A stretch of DNA of 64,000 bases from an uncultured Clostridia bacterium (GTDB taxonomy: Bacteria > Bacillota > Clostridia > Oscillospirales > Oscillospiraceae): assembly GCA_937890525.1 (NCBI GenBank), contig CALADI010000046.1, forward strand, positions 1 through 64,000. Reading direction: 5' to 3'. The translations under genes were made by a program, and so were the position numbers. This document shows, one piece after another, positions 9,230 to 17,186 of the stretch (positions are counted from its first letter, which is position 1; each line of letters begins with the position of its first letter). Below the pieces are notes generated by a model. It was not told the DNA's origin. It did no database searches and saw only the letters and a list, made by a program, of their open reading frames with translations.

Positions 9230-9538
9230 TTAGGAGAGGGGAGGAGCAGGGTACTTAGTGAGGAAAGATACCAGCGTGCACAGGAACATAGCGCCGAAGG
9301 ATGCCAAGATCCACCAGCTTCTGCTGCGGCGATGCTCCCGGATCATCACGAGGAATACGCAGCCCATGCAGGAGATGGCCATGGTCAGCAGACCCAAGAT
9401 CAGCTTCAGCCAGAATATGCCATTGGCCGCAGCAATCAGAGTCAGTACGAACAGCACCAGATCGCCGAGAACCACGGCGGTGAGCCGCTGCTCAAGCTGT
9501 TTGAAATGACGGCGGGGCTTGTTATCATTTGGGATCAT
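9230..9538 (-). CDS. Small integral membrane protein of unknown function
   Basis: A 102-residue protein I do not recognise. It has a basic N-terminus (KPRRHFKQLEQRL), three predicted membrane helices (about 21-41, 43-66 and 76-94) with a basic loop IREHRRSRS between helices 2 and 3, and a short tail. The ATG at 9536-9538 follows GGAGGG with 7-nt spacing; an upstream in-frame ATG at 9553 lacks a ribosome-binding site. It has its own promoter and terminator and is divergent from the M50 protease operon. It is real by ribosome-binding site, promoter and topology. Confidence 0.7.
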   Translation of the reverse strand: MIPNDNKPRRHFKQLEQRLTAVVLGDLVLFVLTLIAAANGIFWLKLILGLLTMAISCMGCVFLVMIREHRRSRSWWILASFGAMFLCTLVSFLTKYPAPPLS

Positions 9539-9571
9539 ATCGAAACCCTCCATAGCTTTTGTATTGATGAC

Positions 9572-9600
9572 ATCATACCATAGTACAGGCGCAAAAGCAA
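9572..9600 (-). promoter_or_regulatory. Predicted promoter of the 102-aa membrane gene
   Basis: On the minus strand, TTGCTT (9595-9600), 17-bp spacer, TATGAT (9572-9577). Confidence 0.55.
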
Positions 9601-9637
9601 GATTCCTGTTGAAAAAAGCCTTTTCCGGGAAGAGGTA

Positions 9638-9666
9638 TTGCGAAAGGAAAGGATGGATGCTATAAT
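9638..9666 (+). promoter_or_regulatory. Predicted sigma-A promoter of the M50-scpAB-dacF-rluB cluster
   Basis: TTGCGA (9638-9643), 17-bp spacer, TATAAT (9661-9666). It lies 34 bp before the TTG start of the first gene. Confidence 0.75.
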
Positions 9667-9699
9667 GAAAAACATCATGGAAAAATGGAGGATCTACCA

Positions 9700-10392
9700 T
9701 TGAACGGATTTCAGTCTTGGGCATCTCAGCTTCGATGGGACAATTTGATCCAAATGCTGATCACGGTGGCGGGATGTGTGTTGTGCATCAGCTTTCACGA
9801 GACTTGTCACGGCCTTGCGGCGTATGCGCTGGGGGATCCCACGGCGAAGCGTGCCGGACGGCTGACCCTGAATCCGCTGAAGCACATCGATCCCATGGGT
9901 ATCGTGATGCTGGCGCTGGTGAAGTTTGGCTGGGCGAAACCCGTCCCGGTGAATATGCGCAACTTCCACAACCCTAAGGCGGGGATGGCGCTGACGGCGC
10001 TGGCAGGACCGCTGGGGAATCTGGTGTTGGCAATGGTATGCATGACCCTGGATGCAGTATGCCTGTTTTACCTGTATCGATTTGGAGCGGGATGGCTATT
10101 CTATGTGCATCAGTTCCTGACCTATACGGCGGTCCTCAGCGTGGGCTTGGCGGTGTTCAATCTCTTCCCGGTGCCGCCGCTGGATGGCTCTAAGCTGCTT
10201 TTTTCATTTCTGCCCCAGCAGGCCTACTACAGGCTGATGCGCTATGAGCGCTACGGCATGGCGCTGCTGATGGTATTGCTGCTGACCGGGGTGCTGGACC
10301 GTCCGCTGTTTTTCCTGCGGGACGGGCTGCTGGATCTATTGTCTCGGCTGTGCATCTGGCCCTATCAGCTGCTGCAAGTAATTTATTCTTAG
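9700..10392 (+). CDS. Site-2 protease family (M50) membrane metalloprotease
   Basis: A polytopic zinc protease of the short Rv0359-like M50 group. The zinc motif HETCH (H33, E34, H37 from the TTG start) lies in the first helix, and the third-ligand motif NLFPVPPLDGSK in a later helix; about five hydrophobic segments in 230 residues. The start was set at TTG 9700 because GGAGG (9687-9691) sits 8 nt upstream; the in-frame ATG at 9685 would overlap that site and has no ribosome-binding site of its own. First gene of a cluster with scpA and scpB, an arrangement shared by many Clostridia. Substrate unknown. Confidence 0.88.
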   Translation: MNGFQSWASQLRWDNLIQMLITVAGCVLCISFHETCHGLAAYALGDPTAKRAGRLTLNPLKHIDPMGIVMLALVKFGWAKPVPVNMRNFHNPKAGMALTALAGPLGNLVLAMVCMTLDAVCLFYLYRFGAGWLFYVHQFLTYTAVLSVGLAVFNLFPVPPLDGSKLLFSFLPQQAYYRLMRYERYGMALLMVLLLTGVLDRPLFFLRDGLLDLLSRLCIWPYQLLQVIYS

Positions 10393-10400
10393 GAGGTTCC

Positions 10401-11207
10401 ATGGCTGAACCGCAGTATAAACTCCAAGGGATCGTGCGTTCCCGGTCGGAGGAAATGGAGGACTTTGAAGGACCTCTGGATGTGATCTTCCTGCTGCTGA
10501 GCAGGAACAAGATCGAGATACAAAATGTGAGCATCACGGCGATTTTAGAGCAGTATCTTGCCTATTTGGACGAGATGAAGCGGCTGGATATGGAGATCGC
10601 CAGCGAATTCATCACCATGGCATCCCACTTGATGCTCATCAAGACAAAAATGCTGCTGTCGGCGGCGGAGGCTGCCGAAGCCGAGAGCGAACTGGATCTT
10701 CTGCGGAAGTCTCTGGAAGAGCGGGAGCGCAAGGAAGCGCTGGATCAGATCCGCATTGCTGTGGCGCAGCTGGAGCCGCTGAACGAGGTAGGCAGATGCC
10801 TGTTCGTGAAAAACCCGGAGCCTCTGCGAAAAGACAAAACCTACCGCTACCGCCATGAGCCGGAAGATCTGCTCCGGGCGCTGGATCAGATCGCAGAGCG
10901 GAGCCAGCGGGCACTTCCGCCCCCCACTGCCAACTTCCGGGGCATCGTGGGAAAAGAGCCGTATCCTGTCACCAAGAAGGCGGGACAGGTGATGCGCCGG
11001 CTGATCCAGCATGGTGTGCTACGGCTGAAAAATCTATTCAAAGGAAACCGCAGCCGATCGGAGATCGTAGCCACATTTCTGGCAATTCTGGAATTGTGCA
11101 AGACCAACGCCGTGACGCTGGAGGACGATGTGAACGGGGAAAATCCCAATGTGCGCCTGCTGAAGGAGCAGGTGGTTTCCGGAAAGGGGGATACAGATGG
11201 AGTTTGA
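10401..11207 (+). CDS. scpA: Segregation and condensation protein A (kleisin)
   Basis: ScpA is the kleisin that bridges the two SMC heads and binds ScpB for chromosome compaction and segregation. The 268-residue product begins with the family N-terminus F(E)GPLDVIFLLLSRNKIEIQNVSI (around 19-41), with MASHLMLIKTKMLL after it, then a charged coiled linker, and ends with a winged-helix segment (RSEIVATFLAILEL). The ATG at 10401 is placed by AGGAGG at 10391-10396, which overlaps the stop codon of the protease gene. Overlaps scpB by 11 bp. Confidence 0.95.
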   Translation: MAEPQYKLQGIVRSRSEEMEDFEGPLDVIFLLLSRNKIEIQNVSITAILEQYLAYLDEMKRLDMEIASEFITMASHLMLIKTKMLLSAAEAAEAESELDLLRKSLEERERKEALDQIRIAVAQLEPLNEVGRCLFVKNPEPLRKDKTYRYRHEPEDLLRALDQIAERSQRALPPPTANFRGIVGKEPYPVTKKAGQVMRRLIQHGVLRLKNLFKGNRSRSEIVATFLAILELCKTNAVTLEDDVNGENPNVRLLKEQVVSGKGDTDGV

Positions 11208-11769
11208 TCAGATCAAGCGGGGGATCGAGGCGATCCTGTTTGCCGCAGGCGAATGCGTGGAGGTATCCCGCATGGCTATGGCGCTGGAAACGGATCCCGA
11301 TGAGATCCGTCAGGCGGCGGATCAGCTCATGGATCTATACTCTTACGAGCGCCGCGGGGTACGGATCATCCGGCTGGACAGCGCCTACCAGATGGTCTCT
11401 TCCGGCGAAATGGCGGACTATGTGACTAAGGCGCTGGAGACGAGAAAGCCCCCGAAGCTGTCGTCGGCGCAGTTGGAGAGCCTGACGATCATCGCCTACT
11501 ACCAGCCTGCCACCAAGGCCATGGTGGAGCAGATCCGGGGCGTGGACTCCGCCTATTCCATCTCGGCGCTGCTGAATAAGCGCTTGATCCAGGAGACCGG
11601 GCGGCTGAATGTGCCGGGCAGACCCATCCTCTATGGCACCACGCCGGACTTTCTGCGTACCTTCGGCTTGAGCACATTGGAGGATCTGCCGGAGATCGAG
11701 CGGGTCAGCTTTGGTCAGTTGGAGGTGGAGGAGCCTCAACAGGAACCCCCTGCTGAGGAGAATCCGTGA
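11197..11769 (+). CDS. scpB: Segregation and condensation protein B
   Basis: ScpB forms a winged-helix homodimer on ScpA. The 190-residue product shows the N-terminal IEAILFAAGE motif, the KPPKLSSAQLESLTIIAYYQP signature (split here only for naming) and the GRPILYGTTPDFLRTFGL C-terminal motif typical of the family. The start ATG lies inside the end of scpA, so the pair is translationally coupled, which suits a complex of fixed stoichiometry. The acidic, proline-rich tail is variable in the family. Confidence 0.95.
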   Translation: MEFDQIKRGIEAILFAAGECVEVSRMAMALETDPDEIRQAADQLMDLYSYERRGVRIIRLDSAYQMVSSGEMADYVTKALETRKPPKLSSAQLESLTIIAYYQPATKAMVEQIRGVDSAYSISALLNKRLIQETGRLNVPGRPILYGTTPDFLRTFGLSTLEDLPEIERVSFGQLEVEEPQQEPPAEENP

Positions 11770-12380
11770 TGGGCTGGCTGATCGCGCTGGGGATCATCGA
11801 GCTGCTGGCGATGCTCCCGTTGGGTGTCTCCCTACGATACCGGCAGGACGGACTGAGGGTGTGGGCGCTGATCGGGTATCTGAAGATCTCGGTCTACCCA
11901 TTCCGAAAGTCGGACAATAAGGAAAAAAAGAAAAAACCGGATCCTGCCCCGGAACAAAAGTCCAAGACCGGCGCTCCGGCGGAGCAGTCCGCAGGCGGCG
12001 GGAGCTGGAGGGACTTTCTCCCGCTGGTTCAGGTGCTTCTGGATTTTCTGAAGGATCTGCGCCGGAAGATCCGGGTGCGGAACATGGAACTCCATGTGAC
12101 CATGGCGGGGGAAGATCCTTGTGATCTGGCCGTCAACTACGGTAGGATGAACATTGCCATGGCAGGGCTTCTTGCTCAGCTTGACCGGTTCTTCGTCATC
12201 AAAAAGCAGAGCGTCTGGCTGCGCTGTGATTTCGGCGCTGAGGAAACGGTGGTCAGCGCCCAGCTGGATGTGACCATCACGGTGGCAAGGCTTCTTGTAG
12301 TGGCAGTCCGCCATGGCATTCGAGGAGCAAAAACCTTCATAACCATAAAAAATCAACGAGAAAGCGGTGCAAAACGATGA
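11769..12380 (+). CDS. DUF2953 domain membrane-associated protein
   Basis: A 203-residue protein with an N-terminal membrane helix (2-20), a long charged linker rich in Lys, Pro and Ala (about 45-80), and a C-terminal DUF2953 domain (around 100-195). Function unknown. In Clostridia it commonly sits, as here, between scpB and the sporulation protein YtfJ, which suggests but does not prove a sporulation link. The ATG at 11769 overlaps the scpB stop by one base and is 8 nt after GGAG; a GTG three bases earlier is an alternative. It overlaps ytfJ by ATGA. Confidence 0.82.
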   Translation: MGWLIALGIIELLAMLPLGVSLRYRQDGLRVWALIGYLKISVYPFRKSDNKEKKKKPDPAPEQKSKTGAPAEQSAGGGSWRDFLPLVQVLLDFLKDLRRKIRVRNMELHVTMAGEDPCDLAVNYGRMNIAMAGLLAQLDRFFVIKKQSVWLRCDFGAEETVVSAQLDVTITVARLLVVAVRHGIRGAKTFITIKNQRESGAKR

Positions 12381-12769
12381 GTCAGAATTTACCGAATATG
12401 CTGGAAAACACCATTGCCAAGATCCGGGAAATGGTGGATGTAAACTCGGTGGTCGGCACCCCCATCACCACAGCCGATGGTGTGACCATCATCCCTATCT
12501 CTAAGGTGAGTGTGGGCTTCGGCGGTGCAGGATCGGATTTCGACCATAAGACCCCTTCCAATCAAGAGATGCCCTTTGGCGGCGGCGCTGGCGGCGGTGT
12601 CAAGGTGACGCCCATTGCGTTTCTGGTCATCAAGGGGGACTCGGTGCGGATGCTGCCCATCTCCGCAGCCCCCAACACCACGGCGGACCGTCTGGTGGAA
12701 ATGGTGCCGGATATGCTGGACAAGGTATCGGCGCTGATGGACAAAAAGAATCAGAATAAATCCGAATAA
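12377..12769 (+). CDS. ytfJ: Sporulation protein YtfJ / GerW family
   Basis: YtfJ is a forespore protein with a role in germination of B. subtilis spores. The 130-residue product has the family pattern: an N-terminal helix (NMLENTIAKIREMVDVNSVVG), TPITTADGVTIIPISKVSVGFGGAG in pieces around 28-52, a Gly-rich GGGAGGGV stretch (69-76) and PIAFLVIKGD. The start codon overlaps the DUF2953 stop (ATGA). Together with the downstream DacF homologue it forms a sporulation-flavoured pair. Confidence in the family is high; the exact role is by homology. Confidence 0.9.
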   Translation: MSQNLPNMLENTIAKIREMVDVNSVVGTPITTADGVTIIPISKVSVGFGGAGSDFDHKTPSNQEMPFGGGAGGGVKVTPIAFLVIKGDSVRMLPISAAPNTTADRLVEMVPDMLDKVSALMDKKNQNKSE

Positions 12770-12793
12770 AACTTCACTTTGCCGGGAATGCTG
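12764..12793 (+). promoter_or_regulatory. Possible sigma-F-type promoter of dacF
   Basis: GAATA (12764-12768), 15 nt, GGGAATGCTG (12784-12793), resembling the forespore pattern GnATA-N15-GGnnAnAnTR with one mismatch. The expected start point near 12799 leaves only about ten bases before the dacF start codon and would clip the ribosome-binding site, which lowers confidence. Confidence 0.3.
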
Positions 12794-12809
12794 TTCCGGG
12801 GTGAAGATT

Positions 12810-13901
12810 ATGAAGCGTTCAATCATTCGGACGGCGGCCATCGCGCTGGCTGCCGTCCTTTTTCTTCCCGGGCAGGTATCGGCGGTCAGCGCCCAGAAGG
12901 CGTGCGTCATGGATGCCGAGACTGGTCGGGTGCTGTACCAGCGCCGGGCGGATGAGCAGAGTCTGATCGCCAGCACCACAAAGATCATGACGGCGCTGGT
13001 GGTCTGCCGGCAATGCAATGTGCTGGACCGGGTGCGGATCCCTGCAGAGGCGGTAGGCATCGAGGGCAGCTCCATGTATCTGCAAGAGGGGGAGATCTTG
13101 ACGGTGCAGGAACTGCTGTACGGACTGATGCTCCACAGCGGCAATGATGCGGCGGTGGCGCTGGCCATCTATGCGGGGGGCACGGTGGAGGGCTTTGTCG
13201 AGATGATGAATGATAAGGCCCGGGCGCTGGGGCTGGACAATACCCATTTTGAGAATCCCAATGGGCTGGATGCGCCCTCCCACCGCTCCACGGCTCGGGA
13301 TCTGGCGGTCTTGGCGGCCTATGCCATGGAGGATCCCGTGTTCCAAAAGACGGTATCCACCAAGCAGATCCGGATCGGGGAGCGGTATCTGACCAACCAC
13401 AACAAGCTGCTGTGGCGGGTAGAGGGAGCGGACGGCGTCAAGACCGGGTACACCAAGGCTGCCGGGCGGATTTTGGTATCCAGCGCTGTGCGGCAAGGGC
13501 GCAGGTTGGTCTGCGTGACCATCAACGACCCGGATGACTGGAATGACCACGCAAAGCTGCTGGAGCAGGGATTTGCGGACTACTCGGTACGCAGCATCGT
13601 GTCCCGGGGGCAGATCTTGGGATACAGGCAGGTTTTGGGCGGAGATCAAGAACAAGTGGCCATTGCAGCGCAGGAGGATTTCTGCTACTCGTTGGCGGAA
13701 CACGAACAGCCGCAGGTTCAGCTGGACACAAGAGCCTTCGACTATGCGCCGGTGGCGCAGGGGGAGGATGCAGGATATGCCTATGTGACGCTTGACGGGC
13801 ATATCGTGGGCAGGATCCCCGTGGTTTATGCCCACACGGTGGAGACAGAACCTCAGAGAAAGAAATCAACCATCTGGCACAGGTGGTTCACAGGAGGATA
13901 A
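12810..13901 (+). CDS. dacF: D-alanyl-D-alanine carboxypeptidase (penicillin-binding protein, DacF-like)
   Basis: A serine-type DD-carboxypeptidase that trims peptidoglycan stem peptides. The 363-residue product has a signal peptide (basic start, hydrophobic 8-24), and all three penicillin-binding motifs: STTK with nucleophile Ser55 and Lys58, SGN at 110-112, and KTG at 211-213. The C-terminal domain (about 245-340) is the usual beta-rich stalk, followed by a basic, aromatic tail (KKSTIWHRWF) that may serve as the membrane anchor. The ATG at 12810 follows GGGGTGA; GTG at 12801 is in frame but coincides with that ribosome-binding site. The gene position after ytfJ suggests a DacF role in spore cortex. 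Confidence 0.93.
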   Translation: MKRSIIRTAAIALAAVLFLPGQVSAVSAQKACVMDAETGRVLYQRRADEQSLIASTTKIMTALVVCRQCNVLDRVRIPAEAVGIEGSSMYLQEGEILTVQELLYGLMLHSGNDAAVALAIYAGGTVEGFVEMMNDKARALGLDNTHFENPNGLDAPSHRSTARDLAVLAAYAMEDPVFQKTVSTKQIRIGERYLTNHNKLLWRVEGADGVKTGYTKAAGRILVSSAVRQGRRLVCVTINDPDDWNDHAKLLEQGFADYSVRSIVSRGQILGYRQVLGGDQEQVAIAAQEDFCYSLAEHEQPQVQLDTRAFDYAPVAQGEDAGYAYVTLDGHIVGRIPVVYAHTVETEPQRKKSTIWHRWFTGG

Positions 13902-13904
13902 GCC

Positions 13905-14603
13905 ATGGAACGGCTTCAAAAGATCATTGCCGCCCGGGGAGTATGCTCCCGCCGGGCGGCAGAAGAATGGATCCGGCAGGGAAGGGTGCGGTGCAACGGC
14001 GTGGTGGCGCAGATCGGCGACACGGCCGGCGATGCAGATGAGATCACCATAGACGGTCAGCCTCTTCCGGCTCAGGGGGAGCATATCTATCTGATGCTGC
14101 ATAAGCCCAGAGGGTATGTCACCACCCTGTCGGATGAAAAGGGTAGGAAGAATGCAGCCCAGCTTGTGGCAGACTGCGGCGCACGGGTGTACCCTGTGGG
14201 CAGACTGGACATGGATTCAGAGGGACTGCTGCTGTTTACCAATGACGGCGCCTTCGCCAACCGGCTGATGCACCCCAGCCATGAGGTGAAGAAAACCTAT
14301 CGGGTGCAGGTGCGCGGCTACAGCTCGGAAAATGTGCGCCGCCTCAGAGAGCCTGTGGAATTGGACGGCTATCGCATCCGTCCGCCGGAGGTTCAGGTGA
14401 TAAATGAGACGCAGGACGGCGCGGTCTTGGAGATCACCATCCACGAAGGGCGCAACCGACAGGTTCGCAGAATGTGCCAAATGGCGGGGATGTATGTGAA
14501 GCGCTTGGTGCGCATCCGGGAGGGGAGTCTTGCGCTGGGGGATCTGAAGCCCGGGGCATGGCGGTACCTCACTGAGGCGGAGATCCGGGCGCTGGAGAAA
14601 TGA
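13905..14603 (+). CDS. rluB: 23S rRNA pseudouridine synthase, RluB type
   Basis: Makes a pseudouridine in helix 90-93 of 23S rRNA (U2605 in E. coli). The 232-residue protein has an N-terminal S4 RNA-binding domain (1-60; RLQKIIAARGVCSRRAAE), then the catalytic motif GRLDMDSEGLLLFT with Asp102, and the RluB/E/F motif IHEGRNRQVRRMC. It starts three bases after the dacF stop with AGGAGG, so it is the last gene of the cluster. No terminator hairpin is visible after it. Confidence 0.93.
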   Translation: MERLQKIIAARGVCSRRAAEEWIRQGRVRCNGVVAQIGDTAGDADEITIDGQPLPAQGEHIYLMLHKPRGYVTTLSDEKGRKNAAQLVADCGARVYPVGRLDMDSEGLLLFTNDGAFANRLMHPSHEVKKTYRVQVRGYSSENVRRLREPVELDGYRIRPPEVQVINETQDGAVLEITIHEGRNRQVRRMCQMAGMYVKRLVRIREGSLALGDLKPGAWRYLTEAEIRALEK

Positions 14604-14627
14604 ATTTGCAATTTCTTTCTTTTAGAC

Positions 14628-14656
14628 TTGCAAAAATGCCCATCATCTGCTAATAT
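14628..14656 (+). promoter_or_regulatory. Predicted sigma-A promoter of the RpiR regulator gene
   Basis: TTGCAA (14628-14633), 17-bp spacer, TAATAT (14651-14656), 49 bp before the start codon in the first clear intergenic gap after rluB. Confidence 0.65.
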
Positions 14657-14705
14657 GAACTGGAATCATAAAAAGAGATGAAACCGGTTTCGGCAGGAGG
14701 TAAGC

Positions 14706-15581
14706 ATGAGCAGCGATATCTTGACCAAATTAAAGGAGGAAGCCCACGGCTTTTCCAAGGGACAGCGCCTGATCTCCAAGTACATATCTGAGTGCTATGA
14801 CAAGGCGGCTTTTATGACGGCCAGCAAGCTGGGCAAGACCGTGGGGGTATCGGAATCCACGGTGGTTCGCTTTGCGGTGGAGCTGGGTTATGACGGCTAC
14901 CCTGGGATGCAGAAGGCAATGCAGGAGATGGTGCTCAACCGGCTGACTTCCGTTCAGCGGATCGAGGTGGCCAATGACCGTCTGGGAGATCAGGATGTGG
15001 TGTCGCTGGTGCTCCATTCCGATGCCGAGAAACTGCGCCAGACGGAGGATATGCTGGACCGACAGGAATTCCAGCGGGCGGTGCAGGCGATCTTGGATGC
15101 AGAGCGGGTGTATATTCTGGGCGTGCGTTCCTCTGCGCCGCTGGCAAATTTTTTGGGATACTACCTCAACTATATGTCCCCCAATGTCCATGTGGTGACC
15201 ACCTCCGGCGAGGGGGAGATGTTCGAGAAGATCGTGGCAGTAAAGCCCGAGGACTGCATCATTGCCATCAGCTTCCCCCGGTATTCCAGCGCCACCGTGA
15301 ATGCGGCGCGGTACTGCCGGGAAGCGGGGTCTGCGGTGATCGGTCTGACCGACAGCCGCCTGTCCCCCCTTGGCCGCAATGCGGACATCGTGCTGGAGGC
15401 CAAGAGCGATATGGTATCGCTGGTGGATTCACTGGTAGCGCCCATGAGTGTGATCAATGCATTGATCGTTGCCATTGCGGCAAAGCGGGAGCAGCGGCTC
15501 TCTAGGATCTTTACGGCGCTGGAGCACATTTGGGATGAGCATCATGTGTACGAGAAGCAGGAGGGCAGCCATGAGCAATAA
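14706..15581 (+). CDS. MurR/RpiR family transcriptional regulator
   Basis: A sugar-phosphate-sensing regulator: N-terminal RpiR helix-turn-helix (about 1-77; TASKLGKTVGVSESTVVRFAVELGY contains the recognition helix) and C-terminal SIS domain (about 110-270; VYILGVRSSAPLANFLGYYL and ITAISFPRYS-like loops) that binds phosphosugars or related ligands. At 291 residues it is full length. No sugar-catabolic gene sits beside it; instead it overlaps by 11 bp the flavoprotein gene downstream, so the ligand and targets cannot be inferred here. Confidence 0.9.
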   Translation: MSSDILTKLKEEAHGFSKGQRLISKYISECYDKAAFMTASKLGKTVGVSESTVVRFAVELGYDGYPGMQKAMQEMVLNRLTSVQRIEVANDRLGDQDVVSLVLHSDAEKLRQTEDMLDRQEFQRAVQAILDAERVYILGVRSSAPLANFLGYYLNYMSPNVHVVTTSGEGEMFEKIVAVKPEDCIIAISFPRYSSATVNAARYCREAGSAVIGLTDSRLSPLGRNADIVLEAKSDMVSLVDSLVAPMSVINALIVAIAAKREQRLSRIFTALEHIWDEHHVYEKQEGSHEQ

Positions 15582-16800
15582 GGTCTGCGTCATCGGCGGC
15601 GGCGCTGCGGGGATGTTCGCTGCCATTGCGGCGGCGCAGGCGGGGGCTTCAGTCCTGTTGCTGGAAAAGAACACCCGGTTGGGGAAAAAACTGCTGATCA
15701 CAGGCAAGGGCCGGTGCAATGTTACCAACGACTGCGACGCCCAGCAGGTGCTTCAAAACACTCCCCGCAACGGAAAATTTCTGTACAGCGTGATGACAGC
15801 CTTCCCGCCGAAGCAGGCGTGCCGTTTCTTTGAGGACGCCGGATGCCTGCTGAAAACCGAACGGGGAAACCGGGTGTTTCCGGTCTCTGATCGTTCTCAG
15901 TCGGTGCTGGATGCTCTTCAGCGTCGGATGCGGCAGCTGGGTGTTACCGTGGAGACTGAGACGGTCAAGAGGATCCTCACCGACGGACAGAGCGTCACCG
16001 GGGTGCAGACGGCGCAGGGGCGGACGATCCCCTGCCAGCGGGTGATCCTTGCTACCGGGGGCGCAAGCTATCCTGCCACCGGTTCCACCGGGGACGGCTA
16101 TGCCATGGCGCAGGAATTGGGTCACACCATCGTGGAGCCACAGGGCAGCCTTGTACCGCTGGAAACGGCGGGGGAGGACTGCCAGCAAATGCAGGGGCTT
16201 TCCCTGCGGAATGTGGGGGTCAAACTGCTGGACGGCAAGGGCAAGGAGCGATATAAGGATTTTGGAGAGTTGCTGTTCACGCACTTCGGCATTTCCGGAC
16301 CTACGGTACTGTCTGCCAGCGCCCACTTGGGCAAGGGGGATGGCTGGCGTCTGAGCATCGATCTGAAGCCTGCGCTGGATGCACAGAAGCTGGACGAGCG
16401 GATCCTGCGGGATCTGGATCAGTACCGCAATCGGTCGATGGAAAACGCACTGACAGATCTTCTGCCCCGCTCCATGATCCCTGTGATCCTCAGACGCATC
16501 GGCGTGGACGGATCGGTGCAGGCAAACGCCTTTACCAAGCAGCAGCGCCGGCAGCTGGTGGAGCAGCTCAAGGATTTTTCCGTGGAGATCACCGGCAAGC
16601 GCCCGGTGGCAGAGGCTATCGTCACCTCCGGCGGCGTGAAGGTGGGGCAGATCGACCCCAAGACCATGGCATCGAAACTGGTCAGCGGGCTTTATTTTGC
16701 AGGGGAGATCATCGACTGCGACGCCTATACCGGGGGATTCAATCTGCAGATCGCTTGGGCGACAGGCTTTGCCGCGGGGAATGCCGCCGCACAGGAATGA
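15571..16800 (+). CDS. NAD(P)/FAD-dependent oxidoreductase, BaiN/HI0933 family
   Basis: A 409-residue flavoprotein of the HI0933/YhiN family. The N-terminal dinucleotide-binding motif GGGAAGM is at 8-14, followed by EKNTRLGKKLLITGKGRCN, a family signature; VILATGGASYPATGSTGDGY and the C-terminal GLYFAGEIIDCDAYTGGFNLQ FAD motif are also present. Some gut Clostridia members act in bile-acid dehydroxylation (BaiN), but most are uncharacterised, so no substrate is proposed. In other Clostridia this gene often neighbours cmk; here it follows the RpiR regulator with an 11-bp overlap. Confidence 0.88.
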   Translation: MSNKVCVIGGGAAGMFAAIAAAQAGASVLLLEKNTRLGKKLLITGKGRCNVTNDCDAQQVLQNTPRNGKFLYSVMTAFPPKQACRFFEDAGCLLKTERGNRVFPVSDRSQSVLDALQRRMRQLGVTVETETVKRILTDGQSVTGVQTAQGRTIPCQRVILATGGASYPATGSTGDGYAMAQELGHTIVEPQGSLVPLETAGEDCQQMQGLSLRNVGVKLLDGKGKERYKDFGELLFTHFGISGPTVLSASAHLGKGDGWRLSIDLKPALDAQKLDERILRDLDQYRNRSMENALTDLLPRSMIPVILRRIGVDGSVQANAFTKQQRRQLVEQLKDFSVEITGKRPVAEAIVTSGGVKVGQIDPKTMASKLVSGLYFAGEIIDCDAYTGGFNLQIAWATGFAAGNAAAQE

Positions 16801-16809
16801 TAGATTTGT

Positions 16810-16837
16810 GGGGAATCGGTGCAATGCGCTGATCCCC
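16810..16837 (+). terminator. Hairpin after the BaiN-like gene
   Basis: An inverted repeat of about 12 bp (GGGGA-ATCGGTGC with GCGCTGAT-CCCC, two G.U pairs and one bulge) directly after the stop codon and just before the acpP -35 box. There is no T-run, so its terminator role is uncertain. Confidence 0.4.
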
Positions 16838-16839
16838 CA

Positions 16840-16868
16840 TTGACAAATGGCTGGGAATGCAGTAAAAT
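16840..16868 (+). promoter_or_regulatory. Predicted sigma-A promoter of acpP
   Basis: TTGACA (16840-16845), 17-bp spacer, TAAAAT (16863-16868), a near-consensus site consistent with strong expression of acyl carrier protein. Confidence 0.8.
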
Positions 16869-16918
16869 GATGCACACTACGATCATGCGTGGTTTATCTG
16901 TTTGGAGGTTTATAGAAA

Positions 16919-17140
16919 ATGTACGAGAAGCTTGTTAACTACGCCGCAAGCCAGCTGGAGCTTGATCCGGCAGAGATCACTCCCGACGCAACTTTTGAGT
17001 CTCTGGGCATCGATTCTCTGGATGTGGTGGAGATGATCATGGAGCTGGAGAACGAGTTGGGCGTGGAGCTTGAGGTGGAGGATCAGCAGATCAGCAACTT
17101 CGGTGAACTGGCTGCCTTTATCGATTCCAAGTTGAACTAA
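16919..17140 (+). CDS. acpP: Acyl carrier protein
   Basis: The 73-residue acidic four-helix carrier of fatty-acid synthesis. The phosphopantetheine attachment serine is in GIDSLDVVEM (the Ser of the DSL motif near residue 33). Helix III and the C-terminal FIDSKLN match housekeeping ACPs. It stands alone, with its own near-consensus promoter and a GGAGG ribosome-binding site, and not beside fabF or fabD as in many bacteria. The SRP RNA gene follows immediately. Confidence 0.96.
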   Translation: MYEKLVNYAASQLELDPAEITPDATFESLGIDSLDVVEMIMELENELGVELEVEDQQISNFGELAAFIDSKLN

Positions 17141-17144
17141 AGTC

Positions 17145-17150
17145 TATAAT
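17145..17150 (+). promoter_or_regulatory. Likely -10 box of the SRP RNA promoter
   Basis: TATAAT a few bases after the acpP stop; no good -35 is visible at 17 bp. Transcription from it would begin near 17157, at the start of an inverted repeat (CTTGTTA 17159-17165 with TAACAAG 17181-17187) that precedes the mature RNA. Confidence 0.45.
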
Positions 17151-17186
17151 CGAATAGCCTTGTTATTGCTGACCGGCTTTTAACAA

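Noticed and set aside
9685..9699. ATG at 9685 as start of the M50 protease
   Set aside because: The ATG overlaps the GGAGG that best serves the TTG at 9700 and has no ribosome-binding site of its own.
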